This document shows, one piece after another, positions 15,973-25,523 of a stretch of 29,811 bases of DNA. Under the pieces are notes generated by a model that did not search any database, had not been told where the DNA came from, and was given only the letters and a program-made list of their open reading frames with translations. Location: contig CALNBE010000093.1 in assembly GCA_937874455.1 (NCBI GenBank), forward strand, positions 1 to 29,811, given 5' to 3'. Position 1 is the stretch's first letter. The number at the start of each line of letters is the position of its first letter. The translations under genes were made by a program, and so were the position numbers. Source of the DNA: an uncultured Opitutia bacterium (GTDB taxonomy: Bacteria > Verrucomicrobiota > Verrucomicrobiia > Opitutales > UBA953).

Positions 15973-18276
15973 ATGCCCGACGACAAATCTCGCCCCAATG
16001 CCTCGCTGCCACCTTCTCATCCCGTAGATACTTCCAACCCGGAAGGTTACGGATATGGACGTCCAGGGGCTGGTTATGGCTATTATGGGGGAAACTATGG
16101 TTACTACGGTGGCGGTTATGGCTATGGTGGTGATCAGGATGGAATGAATGGAGGGCAGTCCACCCGGACGTTTCAAGATTACTTGGTGATGATTCGGGAG
16201 CGCTTTTGGTACTTGGTGCTCTCTGTTTTTGTGTGTCTGGCCAGCATGATGATTTACACGGTAAATGAGACTCCCGAGTGGGAGGCTGCGGCCCAGTTGC
16301 AAATCTATCGCGAGCCCTATACTACCGTTCGCGAAGGGACGCCTACCGGTGATTCCACTACGAGCGTGCGTAATACCGAAGATTTTATGACACAGATTGG
16401 GCGGATGCGCACGACTGACCTGATGCGTCAGGTCTCGCAGCGGTTGACTCAAGACGAGAAAAAAGAGGTGTTAGAGCCCTATCAAGATGGGAATGTCTTT
16501 ACCGGGCGTTTACGTGATGAAGACGTTATCGCAAAGTGCTATGACGTTAAGCCTTTGAAAGGTAGTTTGATGGCGCGCATTAGCTATGTTCATCCGCGGA
16601 AGGAGATTTCCCTGCGGCTGACCCAGCTTTTTACCGAAGAAATTCTGAAAAATAATCAGAATGAGCGCTATTTGGTGGCCTCGCCGCTGTTGGAGCGCAT
16701 GGGAGTGCAAATCAAGACCATGGAGGATCAGATCGCGGCATTGCGGCAAAAGCGAACAGATCTTGTTGATAGCAAGGGATTGTTGACAGTGACTGCGCGT
16801 GTGGACACTGCTCGTGCCGAACTGAACAGCCTGAATAATCAGATGGTAATGACGCGCCAGCGCTTTGAGGAGGTGGAGGTGCTTTGGAAGCAATTGCAGG
16901 AGTTGAAAAAGGCCGGATTGCCCTCGACCAAACTTTCGGTGATCGCCTCCAACACTCGCGTGATGCAGATGGAAAATTCGGTTGCGGGGTTGCAGATTGA
17001 GGTAAGCGGGGCGAAGCAGACTTACACGGAGCAGCACCCCAAAATGGTCGAGTTGCTACAAAAGCTCAATCAAGCCAAGTCCGAGCGTGCCGTTGCCATC
17101 GCTGCCGCAGAGGCAGCAATCGAGCAGGAGTATATCTCGACGAAAGCCAATTATGAAGCGGCAAAGGACCGTGTGACAGAGAAGGAAACGCAAATGATTG
17201 CGCTTAATTCCGACCTCAACAAACTGGATGTTTTGGATCGTGAGATTCGGGAAGCGGAGGAATTGCGCGCGGGGCTGAACAAAACTTACGAGGCCGAAAA
17301 AATCAAGGTACAGGGTGCCGCTGCCGCTAATATCACAGTGGTTGAGTCTGCGACACTGACATCCAATCGTCCGGTAAATCAAAATTATTGGTTGAATGGT
17401 GCGATTGGCATTGCAGGAGGAATTTTCCTTGGCTGTGGCATTATCTTCATCTTGGCGTTCATGGATGACCGGGTGAAGTCCGCGCATGATATCGAAGTTT
17501 ATCTTGGTTTACCCTTGATCGGTATTTTGCCGATTGCTCGCCGGATGGATTCTTTCAAAAAGGCGCGTCTGGTTGCCAATGGCGCAGATCGACCGGTGGT
17601 GGAAGGGTTCCGCTCCATTTATTCCGCCTTGAAGATCAACGAACTGGCTAAGAATGCGAAGACTTTCCTGACGACCAGTACTATGCCGAGTGAAGGCAAA
17701 TCGTTTGTGACCACCAATCTGGCGATGACCTTTGCGTTGCACGGGGAGCGCGTGATCGTGATCGATGCGGATTTGCGCATGCCCGCGGTGGGGAAAACCT
17801 TGCAGTTGGAAGGCGACAAAGGAATTACCCGTTACCTACAGGGACAGATAGCGTTGGATGACGCTATTTACCATAACGTTGTTCCTAATTTTGACGTGTT
17901 GCCAGTAGGGGCACTTTGTAAAAACCCGACTCAAGTTTTGAACAGTCAGAAGCTCTCCGACATGATTGCCGAATTGAAGACTCGCTATGATCGGGTGTTC
18001 ATCGACTCTCCTCCTGTTGGTGCCGTCAGTGACAGCCTGAATTTGCTTCCGCAGGTGGACGGGGTGGTTTACGTCGTCCGTTTCAACACGGTGAAACGGC
18101 GTTTTATCAGGTCCAATGTGCGACGGCTGCAGGAGTCGAAAGTGCCAATTTATGGTGCGGTGTTGAACCAGATCGGCATGCGTGTCGCGCGCTACTACAC
18201 CAACAGTGGCGACAAGGCGTATTCCAAGTATTATGGAAATGTGCCGGATGACGCTGTGGAAGTAAAAGTTTCCTGA
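15973..18276 (+). CDS. Wzc-like bacterial tyrosine kinase fused to a Wzz-type chain-length domain, with Gly-Tyr-rich tail
   Basis: 767 residues. These inner-membrane proteins control polymer length and drive export through cycles of tyrosine autophosphorylation. The cytoplasmic N-terminus has a Gly-Tyr-rich stretch (25-53, ten Tyr). The Wzz domain and first membrane span follow (about 79-97), then long periplasmic coiled coils, the second span (about 477-495) and a cytoplasmic kinase domain. Kinase motifs are Walker A PSEGKS (572-577), Walker A-prime VIVIDADLR (594-602) and Walker B VFIDSPP (675-681). The C-terminal tyrosine cluster (Y741, Y742, Y750, Y753, Y754) is the usual phosphorylation site. 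It begins 18 bases after the OPX gene, probably in one operon. The Gly-Tyr tail is not part of the standard family layout. Confidence 0.92.
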   Translation: MPDDKSRPNASLPPSHPVDTSNPEGYGYGRPGAGYGYYGGNYGYYGGGYGYGGDQDGMNGGQSTRTFQDYLVMIRERFWYLVLSVFVCLASMMIYTVNETPEWEAAAQLQIYREPYTTVREGTPTGDSTTSVRNTEDFMTQIGRMRTTDLMRQVSQRLTQDEKKEVLEPYQDGNVFTGRLRDEDVIAKCYDVKPLKGSLMARISYVHPRKEISLRLTQLFTEEILKNNQNERYLVASPLLERMGVQIKTMEDQIAALRQKRTDLVDSKGLLTVTARVDTARAELNSLNNQMVMTRQRFEEVEVLWKQLQELKKAGLPSTKLSVIASNTRVMQMENSVAGLQIEVSGAKQTYTEQHPKMVELLQKLNQAKSERAVAIAAAEAAIEQEYISTKANYEAAKDRVTEKETQMIALNSDLNKLDVLDREIREAEELRAGLNKTYEAEKIKVQGAAAANITVVESATLTSNRPVNQNYWLNGAIGIAGGIFLGCGIIFILAFMDDRVKSAHDIEVYLGLPLIGILPIARRMDSFKKARLVANGADRPVVEGFRSIYSALKINELAKNAKTFLTTSTMPSEGKSFVTTNLAMTFALHGERVIVIDADLRMPAVGKTLQLEGDKGITRYLQGQIALDDAIYHNVVPNFDVLPVGALCKNPTQVLNSQKLSDMIAELKTRYDRVFIDSPPVGAVSDSLNLLPQVDGVVYVVRFNTVKRRFIRSNVRRLQESKVPIYGAVLNQIGMRVARYYTNSGDKAYSKYYGNVPDDAVEVKVS

Positions 18277-18362
18277 GGGAACTCGTGCCAGCGGGAGCCG
18301 GCGAATGTCGGCAAAATTTGCTTGCGGCGACAGAAGAGGAAATTTTCTGTCCAGCAGTTTCT

Positions 18363-18450
<88 letters not shown>

Positions 18451-18462
18451 GTTTGCCGCGCG

Positions 18463-19764
18463 TTATTTTTTTTCCAAGCGGATGGTTAACGAACGGGCAT
18501 GGGCGTCCAGTTGCTCCATGGCGCCGAAAGCTCCGACCACTGAGGCCGCTTTTTTTAGGCTGTTTGCATCATACTCCACGATGCTGGTGCGCCGAATGAA
18601 GTCGGCAACCTGCAGCCCGCTAAAGAACCGTCCAGTGCGCCCGGTAGGTAGGGTATGGCTTGGTCCCGCAGTGAAGTCTCCCAAGACTGTCGGTGAATGG
18701 GCTCCCAACAGCATCGCGCCGGCGGTGGTGATCCCCTTGGCGAGCTTGGGAATGTCTTTGGTTGCCACTTGGAGCTCCAAGTGTTCAGGAGCAACGTAGT
18801 TGGCGATCTCGACAAATTGGGCGGAGCCGGGAACAAGGATGGCGCAAAAACCGTTGGCCAACACCTTGCGAATTTTCTCTGCATGGGGAAGCGAGGCGAG
18901 TTGCACCTCGATGGCACGTTCCACAGCGGAGAGTGTTTTTTCGCAAGAAGTGACGAGGTACACTTTTTCCTTTCCGGTTCCATGCTCGGCTTGGGCGAGC
19001 AGATCGGCGGCTACCCAGTCGGGTTGGGCGGTCTTGTCGGCTATGACCATCACCTCGCTGGGACCGGGGAGCAAATCTACGCCGACGGTGCCGAAGACTT
19101 GGCGTTTGGCCTCGCAAACGAAGGCGTTGCCGGGGCCGAAGACTTTGTCGACGGCAGGAATGGTTTCTGTCCCGTAGGCCATGGCGGCGATGGCTTGCAC
19201 GCCACCGATGGCGTAAACTTCGGTGACACCGCAGAATTGCAGGGCGGCGAGGATGGCGGGATTGATTTGACCGTTGGGTTGGGGGGGGGTGCAGACGACG
19301 ATTTCGGGGACTCCGGCCAGGGTGGCAGGGATGACGCTCATCAGTACTGAGGAAACCAGGGGGACCTGTCCACCCGGCACATAGAGACCGCAGCGGCGGA
19401 TGGGAAAGAATTTTTCTCCAATGGTGGCCCCGTGTTGGTTTTTGGCCTTCCAATCTTTGGGCAGGGTGCGCTTGTGGAAATCGCGAATGCCCTTGGCGGC
19501 TTCCTCAAAGGCCTTGCGTTGGGCGGAGGGAATTGTCTTGGCGGCCTTTTCTATGACTTCTCCCGGAACGCGCATTTGCTTGGATGTCAGCTTGGCATGG
19601 TCGAACTTGGCCGTGTGGTAAAGTACCCCCAAGTCGCCGCGTGTGCGAATGTCGGCGATGATTTCGGAAACCGCTTGAACGACTTCGGGCTGCTGGGCGG
19701 CGGCGGCACAGAATGCTTCCAGCTGCTGGCGGAAATCTTTTTGTTTGTAGTCAAGTCGAAGCAT
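18463..19764 (-). CDS. hisD: Histidinol dehydrogenase
   Basis: 433 residues. HisD performs the last two steps of histidine synthesis, oxidising histidinol to histidine with two NAD+. The zinc and catalytic residues fit the family: Gln258 and His261 (AQAEHG), Glu327-His328 (APEHLE), Asp363 (GDFTAGPSH) and His422 (LDAHARS). CGLYVPGG and VFGPGNAFV are also present. It is last in the minus-strand run clpX-hisA-exported protein-hisD, starting 20 bases after the previous stop. A run of nine C residues in codons 159-162 (plus-strand G run 19281-19289) could cause slippage. Confidence 0.96.
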   Translation of the reverse strand: MLRLDYKQKDFRQQLEAFCAAAAQQPEVVQAVSEIIADIRTRGDLGVLYHTAKFDHAKLTSKQMRVPGEVIEKAAKTIPSAQRKAFEEAAKGIRDFHKRTLPKDWKAKNQHGATIGEKFFPIRRCGLYVPGGQVPLVSSVLMSVIPATLAGVPEIVVCTPPQPNGQINPAILAALQFCGVTEVYAIGGVQAIAAMAYGTETIPAVDKVFGPGNAFVCEAKRQVFGTVGVDLLPGPSEVMVIADKTAQPDWVAADLLAQAEHGTGKEKVYLVTSCEKTLSAVERAIEVQLASLPHAEKIRKVLANGFCAILVPGSAQFVEIANYVAPEHLELQVATKDIPKLAKGITTAGAMLLGAHSPTVLGDFTAGPSHTLPTGRTGRFFSGLQVADFIRRTSIVEYDANSLKKAASVVGAFGAMEQLDAHARSLTIRLEKK

Positions 19765-19784
19765 GGCAGGAATTGGGGTGGAGG

Positions 19785-20519
19785 TTAGAGAGCAGGAAAG
19801 GCAAATTCGTTCGCGGCAAACGGGGCGTTGACGATAATGTTGATGTATTCGATGTCCCCGGTTTTTTTGCCATTTTCGTAAATGGAGAATTTCTTGGGGA
19901 AGCGGATGTTGGCGGTTTGAATTTCTCCTTCCGGCACCAGCAGCATCTCGCTTTTGCCATCGATGCCGGAAAGGATTTCCTGTGCGATGAGTTCGGCGGT
20001 AGCCTTGTCGAAGTAATAGCGGATTTTTCGTCCGCCCGCATAAGTGTAAAGTAGTGGGTGGCAGGCGCGGCCCTGTTGGATGGCTTCTTCCTCCAATTGG
20101 ACACTTCCCTTGCGAGGGGCGCTGTAAAAGCCCAGATCGATCTCGGTAAGGTCAAACAGGAATGCCCGGTCCCGACCAGATAACACTTGGACGTTTGCGC
20201 GTTGGGTGGGGACTTCGACTCGCTTGCTGTAGCCTTCCAGTCCATCGGTGCCGTTGATGGTCTCGATGGTGCCGTTGCTGTTGAGGGAGTATTCCCAACG
20301 CTTATTGGGATACTGGGCCTTAAATTGGATGTGCGCGACTTTGTTTCCTTCCGGATCAAAGAGGGTTGCCTCTTTCACGAGGGAATGCACCCGCAGACTA
20401 TCCTCAGAACCCAGATGTGCGCGGGCCTGTTGGATGATGGTTTCGGCGGCAGGCGCGCCGTACCCGATTGATGTCCCGGCGAAAATCAGGGCAGAGGTGA
20501 GCAGGAGTGCGCGGTGCAT
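19785..20519 (-). CDS. Exported LolA-like (outer-membrane lipoprotein-sorting type) protein
   Basis: 244 residues from the start chosen here. An in-frame upstream ATG (20570) would add 17 residues before the signal peptide, so the Met directly before the hydrophobic stretch HRALLLTSALIFAGTSIGYGAPA is preferred. The mature part is rich in beta strands: HSLVKEATLF, KRWEYSLNS, LLYTYAGGRKIRYYFDK and SEMLLVPEGEIQTANIRFPKKFSIYENG. The order resembles the LolA/LppX half-barrel fold that binds lipids or lipoproteins in the periplasm. This is a fold-level guess. Its position between hisA and hisD suggests co-transcription, with no evident link to histidine synthesis. Confidence 0.6.
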   Translation of the reverse strand: MHRALLLTSALIFAGTSIGYGAPAAETIIQQARAHLGSEDSLRVHSLVKEATLFDPEGNKVAHIQFKAQYPNKRWEYSLNSNGTIETINGTDGLEGYSKRVEVPTQRANVQVLSGRDRAFLFDLTEIDLGFYSAPRKGSVQLEEEAIQQGRACHPLLYTYAGGRKIRYYFDKATAELIAQEILSGIDGKSEMLLVPEGEIQTANIRFPKKFSIYENGKKTGDIEYINIIVNAPFAANEFAFPAL

Positions 20520-20617
20520 CGGAGTGGAAAGCTTGTTGCCCCACAATAGAAACCGCATGCCGCAAGGCAAGGGTGGAAAGTTCCCGAGTCGGGGAATGTG
20601 CGGGCCGCAACGGCCTG

Positions 20618-21346
20618 TCAGTGGCTGGCAATCTGCAGTAGGTCGGGCAGGTTGACGCGTTTTTCGTAAAGTGCCTTGCCGACAATTGCCCCGTCGAGGT
20701 TGGCATGGGATTGCGACAGCTGTTGGAGTTGGAGAATGTCCTCGCGTCGGGAGACGCCTCCGGAGGCGATGATGTTGGCCGGGGTGAATTGGAGCATTTG
20801 CTCCAGCGCAGGGAGGTTTGGGCCCTTGAGCATGCCGTCGGTCGCGATGTCGGTGTAAATAATGGTGCAGACTCCGAGTTCTGCCATGCGCGCGGCGAAG
20901 GTGGTGGCGCGCAGTCCGGTCACTTCGACCCAGCCTTTGACCGCTACTAGTCCGTCCTTGGCATCAATGCCCACGGCTATTTTTTCCCCGTGCTCTTGCA
21001 CCATGCGGGCGACGAATGCTTCGTCGGACGTTGCCTTGGTCCCGAGAATTACCCGGCTGGCTCCCGCGGCAAGCGCGGCTTGGACTGTCTCTGCGTCGCG
21101 CAATCCGCCTCCAAATTGGATTTTTAGCCCGATTTCGGCGATACGGTGCAAAATGGGCAGGTTACGTGGCGATCCGTCAAAGGCACCGTCAAGATCGACG
21201 ACGTGAATCCAAGCTGCGCCGGTTGAGGAAAAGGCCCGCGCGGGCTCCGTTGGATCGGGGAAATAGGTGGTGACTTGGTCGGCAAGGCCCTGCTTGAGAC
21301 GGACACACTGCCCGTTTTTGATGTCGATTGCCGGATAAATAATCAT
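20618..21346 (-). CDS. hisA: Phosphoribosylformimino-5-aminoimidazole carboxamide ribotide isomerase
   Basis: 242 residues, a standard HisA (beta-alpha)8 barrel. It catalyses the Amadori rearrangement of ProFAR to PRFAR, the fourth step of histidine synthesis. The general acid/base pair is visible: Asp8 in YPAIDIKNG and Asp128 in AVGIDAKDG. Phosphate-binding loops IQFGGGLRD and IIASGGVSRRED and the TDIATDG loop (165-171) are in place. A Val-Arg-Leu stretch (CVRLKQG) near the N-terminus favours HisA over HisF. It starts 22 bases after clpX, an unusual partner. Confidence 0.95.
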   Translation of the reverse strand: MIIYPAIDIKNGQCVRLKQGLADQVTTYFPDPTEPARAFSSTGAAWIHVVDLDGAFDGSPRNLPILHRIAEIGLKIQFGGGLRDAETVQAALAAGASRVILGTKATSDEAFVARMVQEHGEKIAVGIDAKDGLVAVKGWVEVTGLRATTFAARMAELGVCTIIYTDIATDGMLKGPNLPALEQMLQFTPANIIASGGVSRREDILQLQQLSQSHANLDGAIVGKALYEKRVNLPDLLQIASH

Positions 21347-21368
21347 GATGGAAAAACGCGGGAAGGGT

Positions 21369-22718
<1,350 letters not shown>

Positions 22719-22803
22719 TGGTGAATAGTGCGGATGAGGAAGGCGGTTTTGGCAATCGGGAAAATTGAAATCCAAGGCGCGGCGCAGCCAAAGCGCATCG
22801 CAT

Positions 22804-22834
22804 AAAAATGCCCCTGCACCAAAAGGTCAGGGGC
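22804..22834 (-). terminator. Terminator upstream of clpX, for the exported protein gene
   Basis: GCCCCTG (22810-22816) pairs with CAGGGGC (22828-22834). An inner ACC/GGT extends the stem past a bulged C, with an AAAA loop. On the minus strand a short T-run follows (22804-22808). It lies 30 bases past the stop of the 22865-23596 gene, so clpX is likely transcribed separately. Confidence 0.7.
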
Positions 22835-22864
22835 GTTTGGGAGGAATTTTTTCTCGGGCGTATC

Positions 22865-23596
22865 TTAACGAGCGGGCGGCCCGCTGTTGGCGCCGCCTTG
22901 ATTCCCGCCGCCGGATTCGGCCGCGGAGATTGTCACTGTGCTGTTTGCGGTGGTTTGTCTTCCGCCGGCCATGGGTGGCCCGAAGTCGGCGCCGTTTTTC
23001 TGCATTTCCGAGCGTAGCTCGGTAAAGAATGTCGAACGTTGCTCGGTAGTCAGACTGTCAACTTGTTGGCGGAATTGTTGCATTTCCTCCCGGCTGGGCG
23101 GCTGTCCAGAGGCCCGGCGTGCGATCATTTCGGCGGCGATGGTCTTGGCGTTCAAGCCCCCGATGGTGCGTGCCTCTGCTTCTTGGGCGGACAATTGCAC
23201 GGGTTGAGGGGAAATGGACATCGGCTCGCCGGTATTGGCCACCATGCGAAGCTGGAGTGGAATGCCATCGAGGCGAACCACCACGCTGCGGGCGGGAGGA
23301 TTAGCGCTTTCCACGTACCAGCGGGCTTTGCGGTCACGGACTCTCACCCAGTGGGATTCTTTGGTTTCGGGATTGGTCAGGCTAACCTCGAGATTGGGGC
23401 CACTGCCGATCATGCCGTTTAGAGTAAGCGGGGTGTAAGAGGTGCGTTGCTGGACCACCTGACCGGTTCTCTGGCGGTCTGCCTGCCAGTCCCGGCGGGC
23501 GGCGTTGTTTTGTCTGGGTGCGGGCTGTGCCTGCAGCAGTGGGGCGCAAACACCGCCGAGGACCAATAGGGAGGATAGGAGCACTTTGGTGTTCAT
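22865..23596 (-). CDS. Exported protein of unknown function
   Basis: 243 residues with a clear signal peptide (MNTKVLLSSLLVLGGVCAPLLQA, cleavage before QPAP). The first domain (about 53-120) is beta-rich, with YTPLTLNGMIGSGPNLEVSL and ARWYVESANPPARSVVVRLDG. A charged helical section (about 135-200) follows, including REEMQQFRQQVDSLTTEQRS, which loosely recalls the LTxxQ helices of Spy/CpxP periplasmic proteins but is too weak for an assignment. The C-terminus is Gly/Ala/Asn-rich and looks disordered. I do not recognise the family. It has its own terminator and lies between the PA14-domain gene and clpX on the same strand. Confidence 0.7.
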   Translation of the reverse strand: MNTKVLLSSLLVLGGVCAPLLQAQPAPRQNNAARRDWQADRQRTGQVVQQRTSYTPLTLNGMIGSGPNLEVSLTNPETKESHWVRVRDRKARWYVESANPPARSVVVRLDGIPLQLRMVANTGEPMSISPQPVQLSAQEAEARTIGGLNAKTIAAEMIARRASGQPPSREEMQQFRQQVDSLTTEQRSTFFTELRSEMQKNGADFGPPMAGGRQTTANSTVTISAAESGGGNQGGANSGPPAR

Positions 23597-23922
23597 GGCG
23601 GAATGGGAGAAACGAGAATTATTTAAAACCCCGGAATAAAAGGAAGGTCACGTCAAATTGTGGGAGATGCTGGATGATGTGTCGGAGTGGATATGCAAAA
23701 GGCCCCCATGTGAACGGGTGCCCTTGTAGTTCGAAGATGTGCATTCCGTTTTTTGTGGTCAGCCAGATATTCCTCGCTAATTGCACGCAGCGCAAAGGCA
23801 ATGTTTTCAGCAGAAAGCCTGTCAATGGATGCGGGAAATCGGTGATGCCCTTCAGATCCGGCAGGCGGCTGGCCCTTCCTTGCTGGCGAAACAGCGTGTG
23901 TTCGCCAGCAGTCTTAACGATT
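23597..23922. other. 326-base gap with an inverted repeat and no convincing gene
   Basis: The gap lies between two minus-strand genes. It contains a perfect 10-bp inverted repeat (23881-23890 with 23901-23910). A minus-strand frame is open from the end of the PA14 gene to 23619, but its only early start is a TTG at 23825 (68 codons) and the product is unrecognised. Base composition is more AT-rich than neighbouring genes. It should also hold the promoter of the 22865-23596 gene; none is obvious. Confidence 0.5.
23881..23910 (-). terminator. Stem-loop after the PA14-domain gene
   Basis: TGCTGGCGAA (23881-23890) pairs perfectly with TTCGCCAGCA (23901-23910) around a 10-base loop. It is 13 bases past the stop of the minus-strand gene. 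There is no T-run on the minus side, so it may act as a 3' stabiliser or Rho-assisted terminator and not as a classic intrinsic one. Confidence 0.45.
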
Positions 23923-25242
23923 TTACCGGGCGCTGCTCATGCTGCGGGGTGGCTTGATGCCATTGATTTCGCAGCCGAAATTGGGGCCTTCGCTAGTCCA
24001 TTTTTGGAAGGTTTTTCCTTTGAGGCGGAGTTCTTCCTCGGTGATGGGAGAGAGCTTGAAGAGCGGAAGTTGTTCTTGGTTGTCAGCGGCGGAAGTGGTG
24101 GCGGATGTTTTTTTCTGCAACTGCACTTCTGCGGAAAATTTGCCGCCGGTGGCTTCTGCGAAAACAATTTGGACGCGGTAAGTTTTCCCTTTCTCCAGTT
24201 TGAACCAAGAGCCGAAATAGCGGGCACCTCCAAAAATGTCATTCAAGGTACCCCCTTGGGTGTAGGCTGCTTGCGGCTCCCATTCCTTGTCTGGTTTGAA
24301 CCAGGTCTGCCGGCCATGTTCCGGCCAAAAAGCCCATAAAACGAGCCTCTGGTTGATGGCGATCATCATGGCATCATCGCCCATTCCGGCGAAGCGGTAT
24401 TCGCCTGTTTCCGGCGGGCTGATCCAGCCTTCGTAGTATGCCAGCCAGCCGGGGGCTTGAATGATATCCTGGCAATTGAAGGCGCTGGTTGCCGTGGCGG
24501 CGTCCATGGGAGGGATGGCGATGTGGGAGGAGTAAAGTTTTTGGGGCGCTTGGAAGTATTGCTTGTCCATGTATTTTTTTTGGAAACGGCTGCGTTGCAG
24601 TCCGATTAGCGCTTCTTTCATTTCCTCGACCCGTTTGCGGCGATCAGAGAATTCAAAACGATCCCGTCCGTCGGCATTTTTTTTCAGGTCGTAAAGCGTG
24701 CCTTCAAGCATATTAGCTTGAAAAGTGAAGTTTCCCAAGGGGCTGAGGCTTACGAAGTTTTTCCCATTGCCGATGCCCACGCCTTGGCCGGTGCCGATGC
24801 CGCCGCCGGAGCCGCCACCGAGCCCTTTGGAGGAGCCGCCGGCGCTTTCCCCGGAAAGCAGGGAAAGATCGGTTTGCGGGATGTCGGGAAGTGCGATGCC
24901 GGAGCCGTTGGCGACGGTCAGCTTTTTGGGTTTACTGACCAAGCTCTTGGAATGCTTGGGTTGAATGCGGTGCTCAAATATTTTGGCGCGATCACCCTGT
25001 GTGCCTCCGCCCTGTCCGGAGGCGAAGGTGTTGTCCTCTTCCGGTTTGTCAGCGATCACAAAGGTTTTGATGACCCAAAAAATAGCCACCATGGCGAGAA
25101 TGAGGTGGAGAAACAGGGAAATCAAAAAGCCATCACCCCCAAATTTTTGCCAAAAGCGGTGGGTCTTGGGAGGAATCTGGTCTTCCGCGATGGTCTCGGC
25201 GGATTGGTGCTCTTCCTGCAAAATATGGTCGGTGTCGGACAT
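23923..25242 (-). CDS. Inner-membrane-anchored PA14-domain protein
   Basis: 439 residues. A cytoplasmic N-terminus (1-37) leads into one membrane span (about 38-63, FLISLFLHLILAMVAIFWVI) reminiscent of TonB-type anchors. A charged/proline periplasmic stretch and a Gly-rich linker (131-160, GGGSGGGIGTGQGVGIGNG) follow. The C-terminal half matches the PA14 pattern: LEGTLYDLKK, GWLAYYEGWISPPETGEYRF (265-284), GMGDDAMMIAINQRLVL, and ARYFGSWFKLEKGKTYRVQIVFAEATGG. PA14 domains usually bind carbohydrate or sit beside enzymes. No catalytic domain is present, so sugar sensing or binding in the periplasm is an inference. It lies downstream of the flotillin terminator. Confidence 0.75.
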   Translation of the reverse strand: MSDTDHILQEEHQSAETIAEDQIPPKTHRFWQKFGGDGFLISLFLHLILAMVAIFWVIKTFVIADKPEEDNTFASGQGGGTQGDRAKIFEHRIQPKHSKSLVSKPKKLTVANGSGIALPDIPQTDLSLLSGESAGGSSKGLGGGSGGGIGTGQGVGIGNGKNFVSLSPLGNFTFQANMLEGTLYDLKKNADGRDRFEFSDRRKRVEEMKEALIGLQRSRFQKKYMDKQYFQAPQKLYSSHIAIPPMDAATATSAFNCQDIIQAPGWLAYYEGWISPPETGEYRFAGMGDDAMMIAINQRLVLWAFWPEHGRQTWFKPDKEWEPQAAYTQGGTLNDIFGGARYFGSWFKLEKGKTYRVQIVFAEATGGKFSAEVQLQKKTSATTSAADNQEQLPLFKLSPITEEELRLKGKTFQKWTSEGPNFGCEINGIKPPRSMSSAR

Positions 25243-25448
25243 AAGATGTGTGAGTTCTTTGTATTTTGGTTCGGATCGAAGTATTGAAGGATACCTGTTT
25301 AGAGCCTATAACGGACAGCGCAGGCTTTTCTTAGAGGGGGAGTCACGTTTCACCAATCATTTTTAAAGGACTATTGATTAGTGTGTTGAACTGTTAGTTT
25401 TGGGCGGGTCCGACTTCGGCGTGTCTTGAGGGCGGGGTGCCATTGAAA

Positions 25449-25504
25449 AAAACGCCTTCGCGGGCGACAGACCGTGAAGGCCTGTGCGCCCGCGAAGGCG
25501 TTTT
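25449..25504. terminator. Strong bidirectional terminator after the flotillin gene
   Basis: A perfect 18-bp stem (25449-25466 with 25487-25504) encloses a 20-base loop that itself can pair ACAG with CTGT. The stem ends in A/T runs on both sides, giving a seven-T tract on the minus strand and TTTT on the plus. It is 19 bases past the flotillin stop. Confidence 0.88.
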
Positions 25505-25523
25505 CATGCGACTTTTGACGTAA

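Noticed and set aside
23619..23825. 68-codon minus-strand ORF with a TTG start
   Set aside because: No ATG start, no visible ribosome binding site and no recognised family; kept only as a low-interest observation.
23518..24339. 273-codon plus-strand frame across the gap and PA14 gene
   Set aside because: No motif, mostly antisense to two convincing minus-strand genes.
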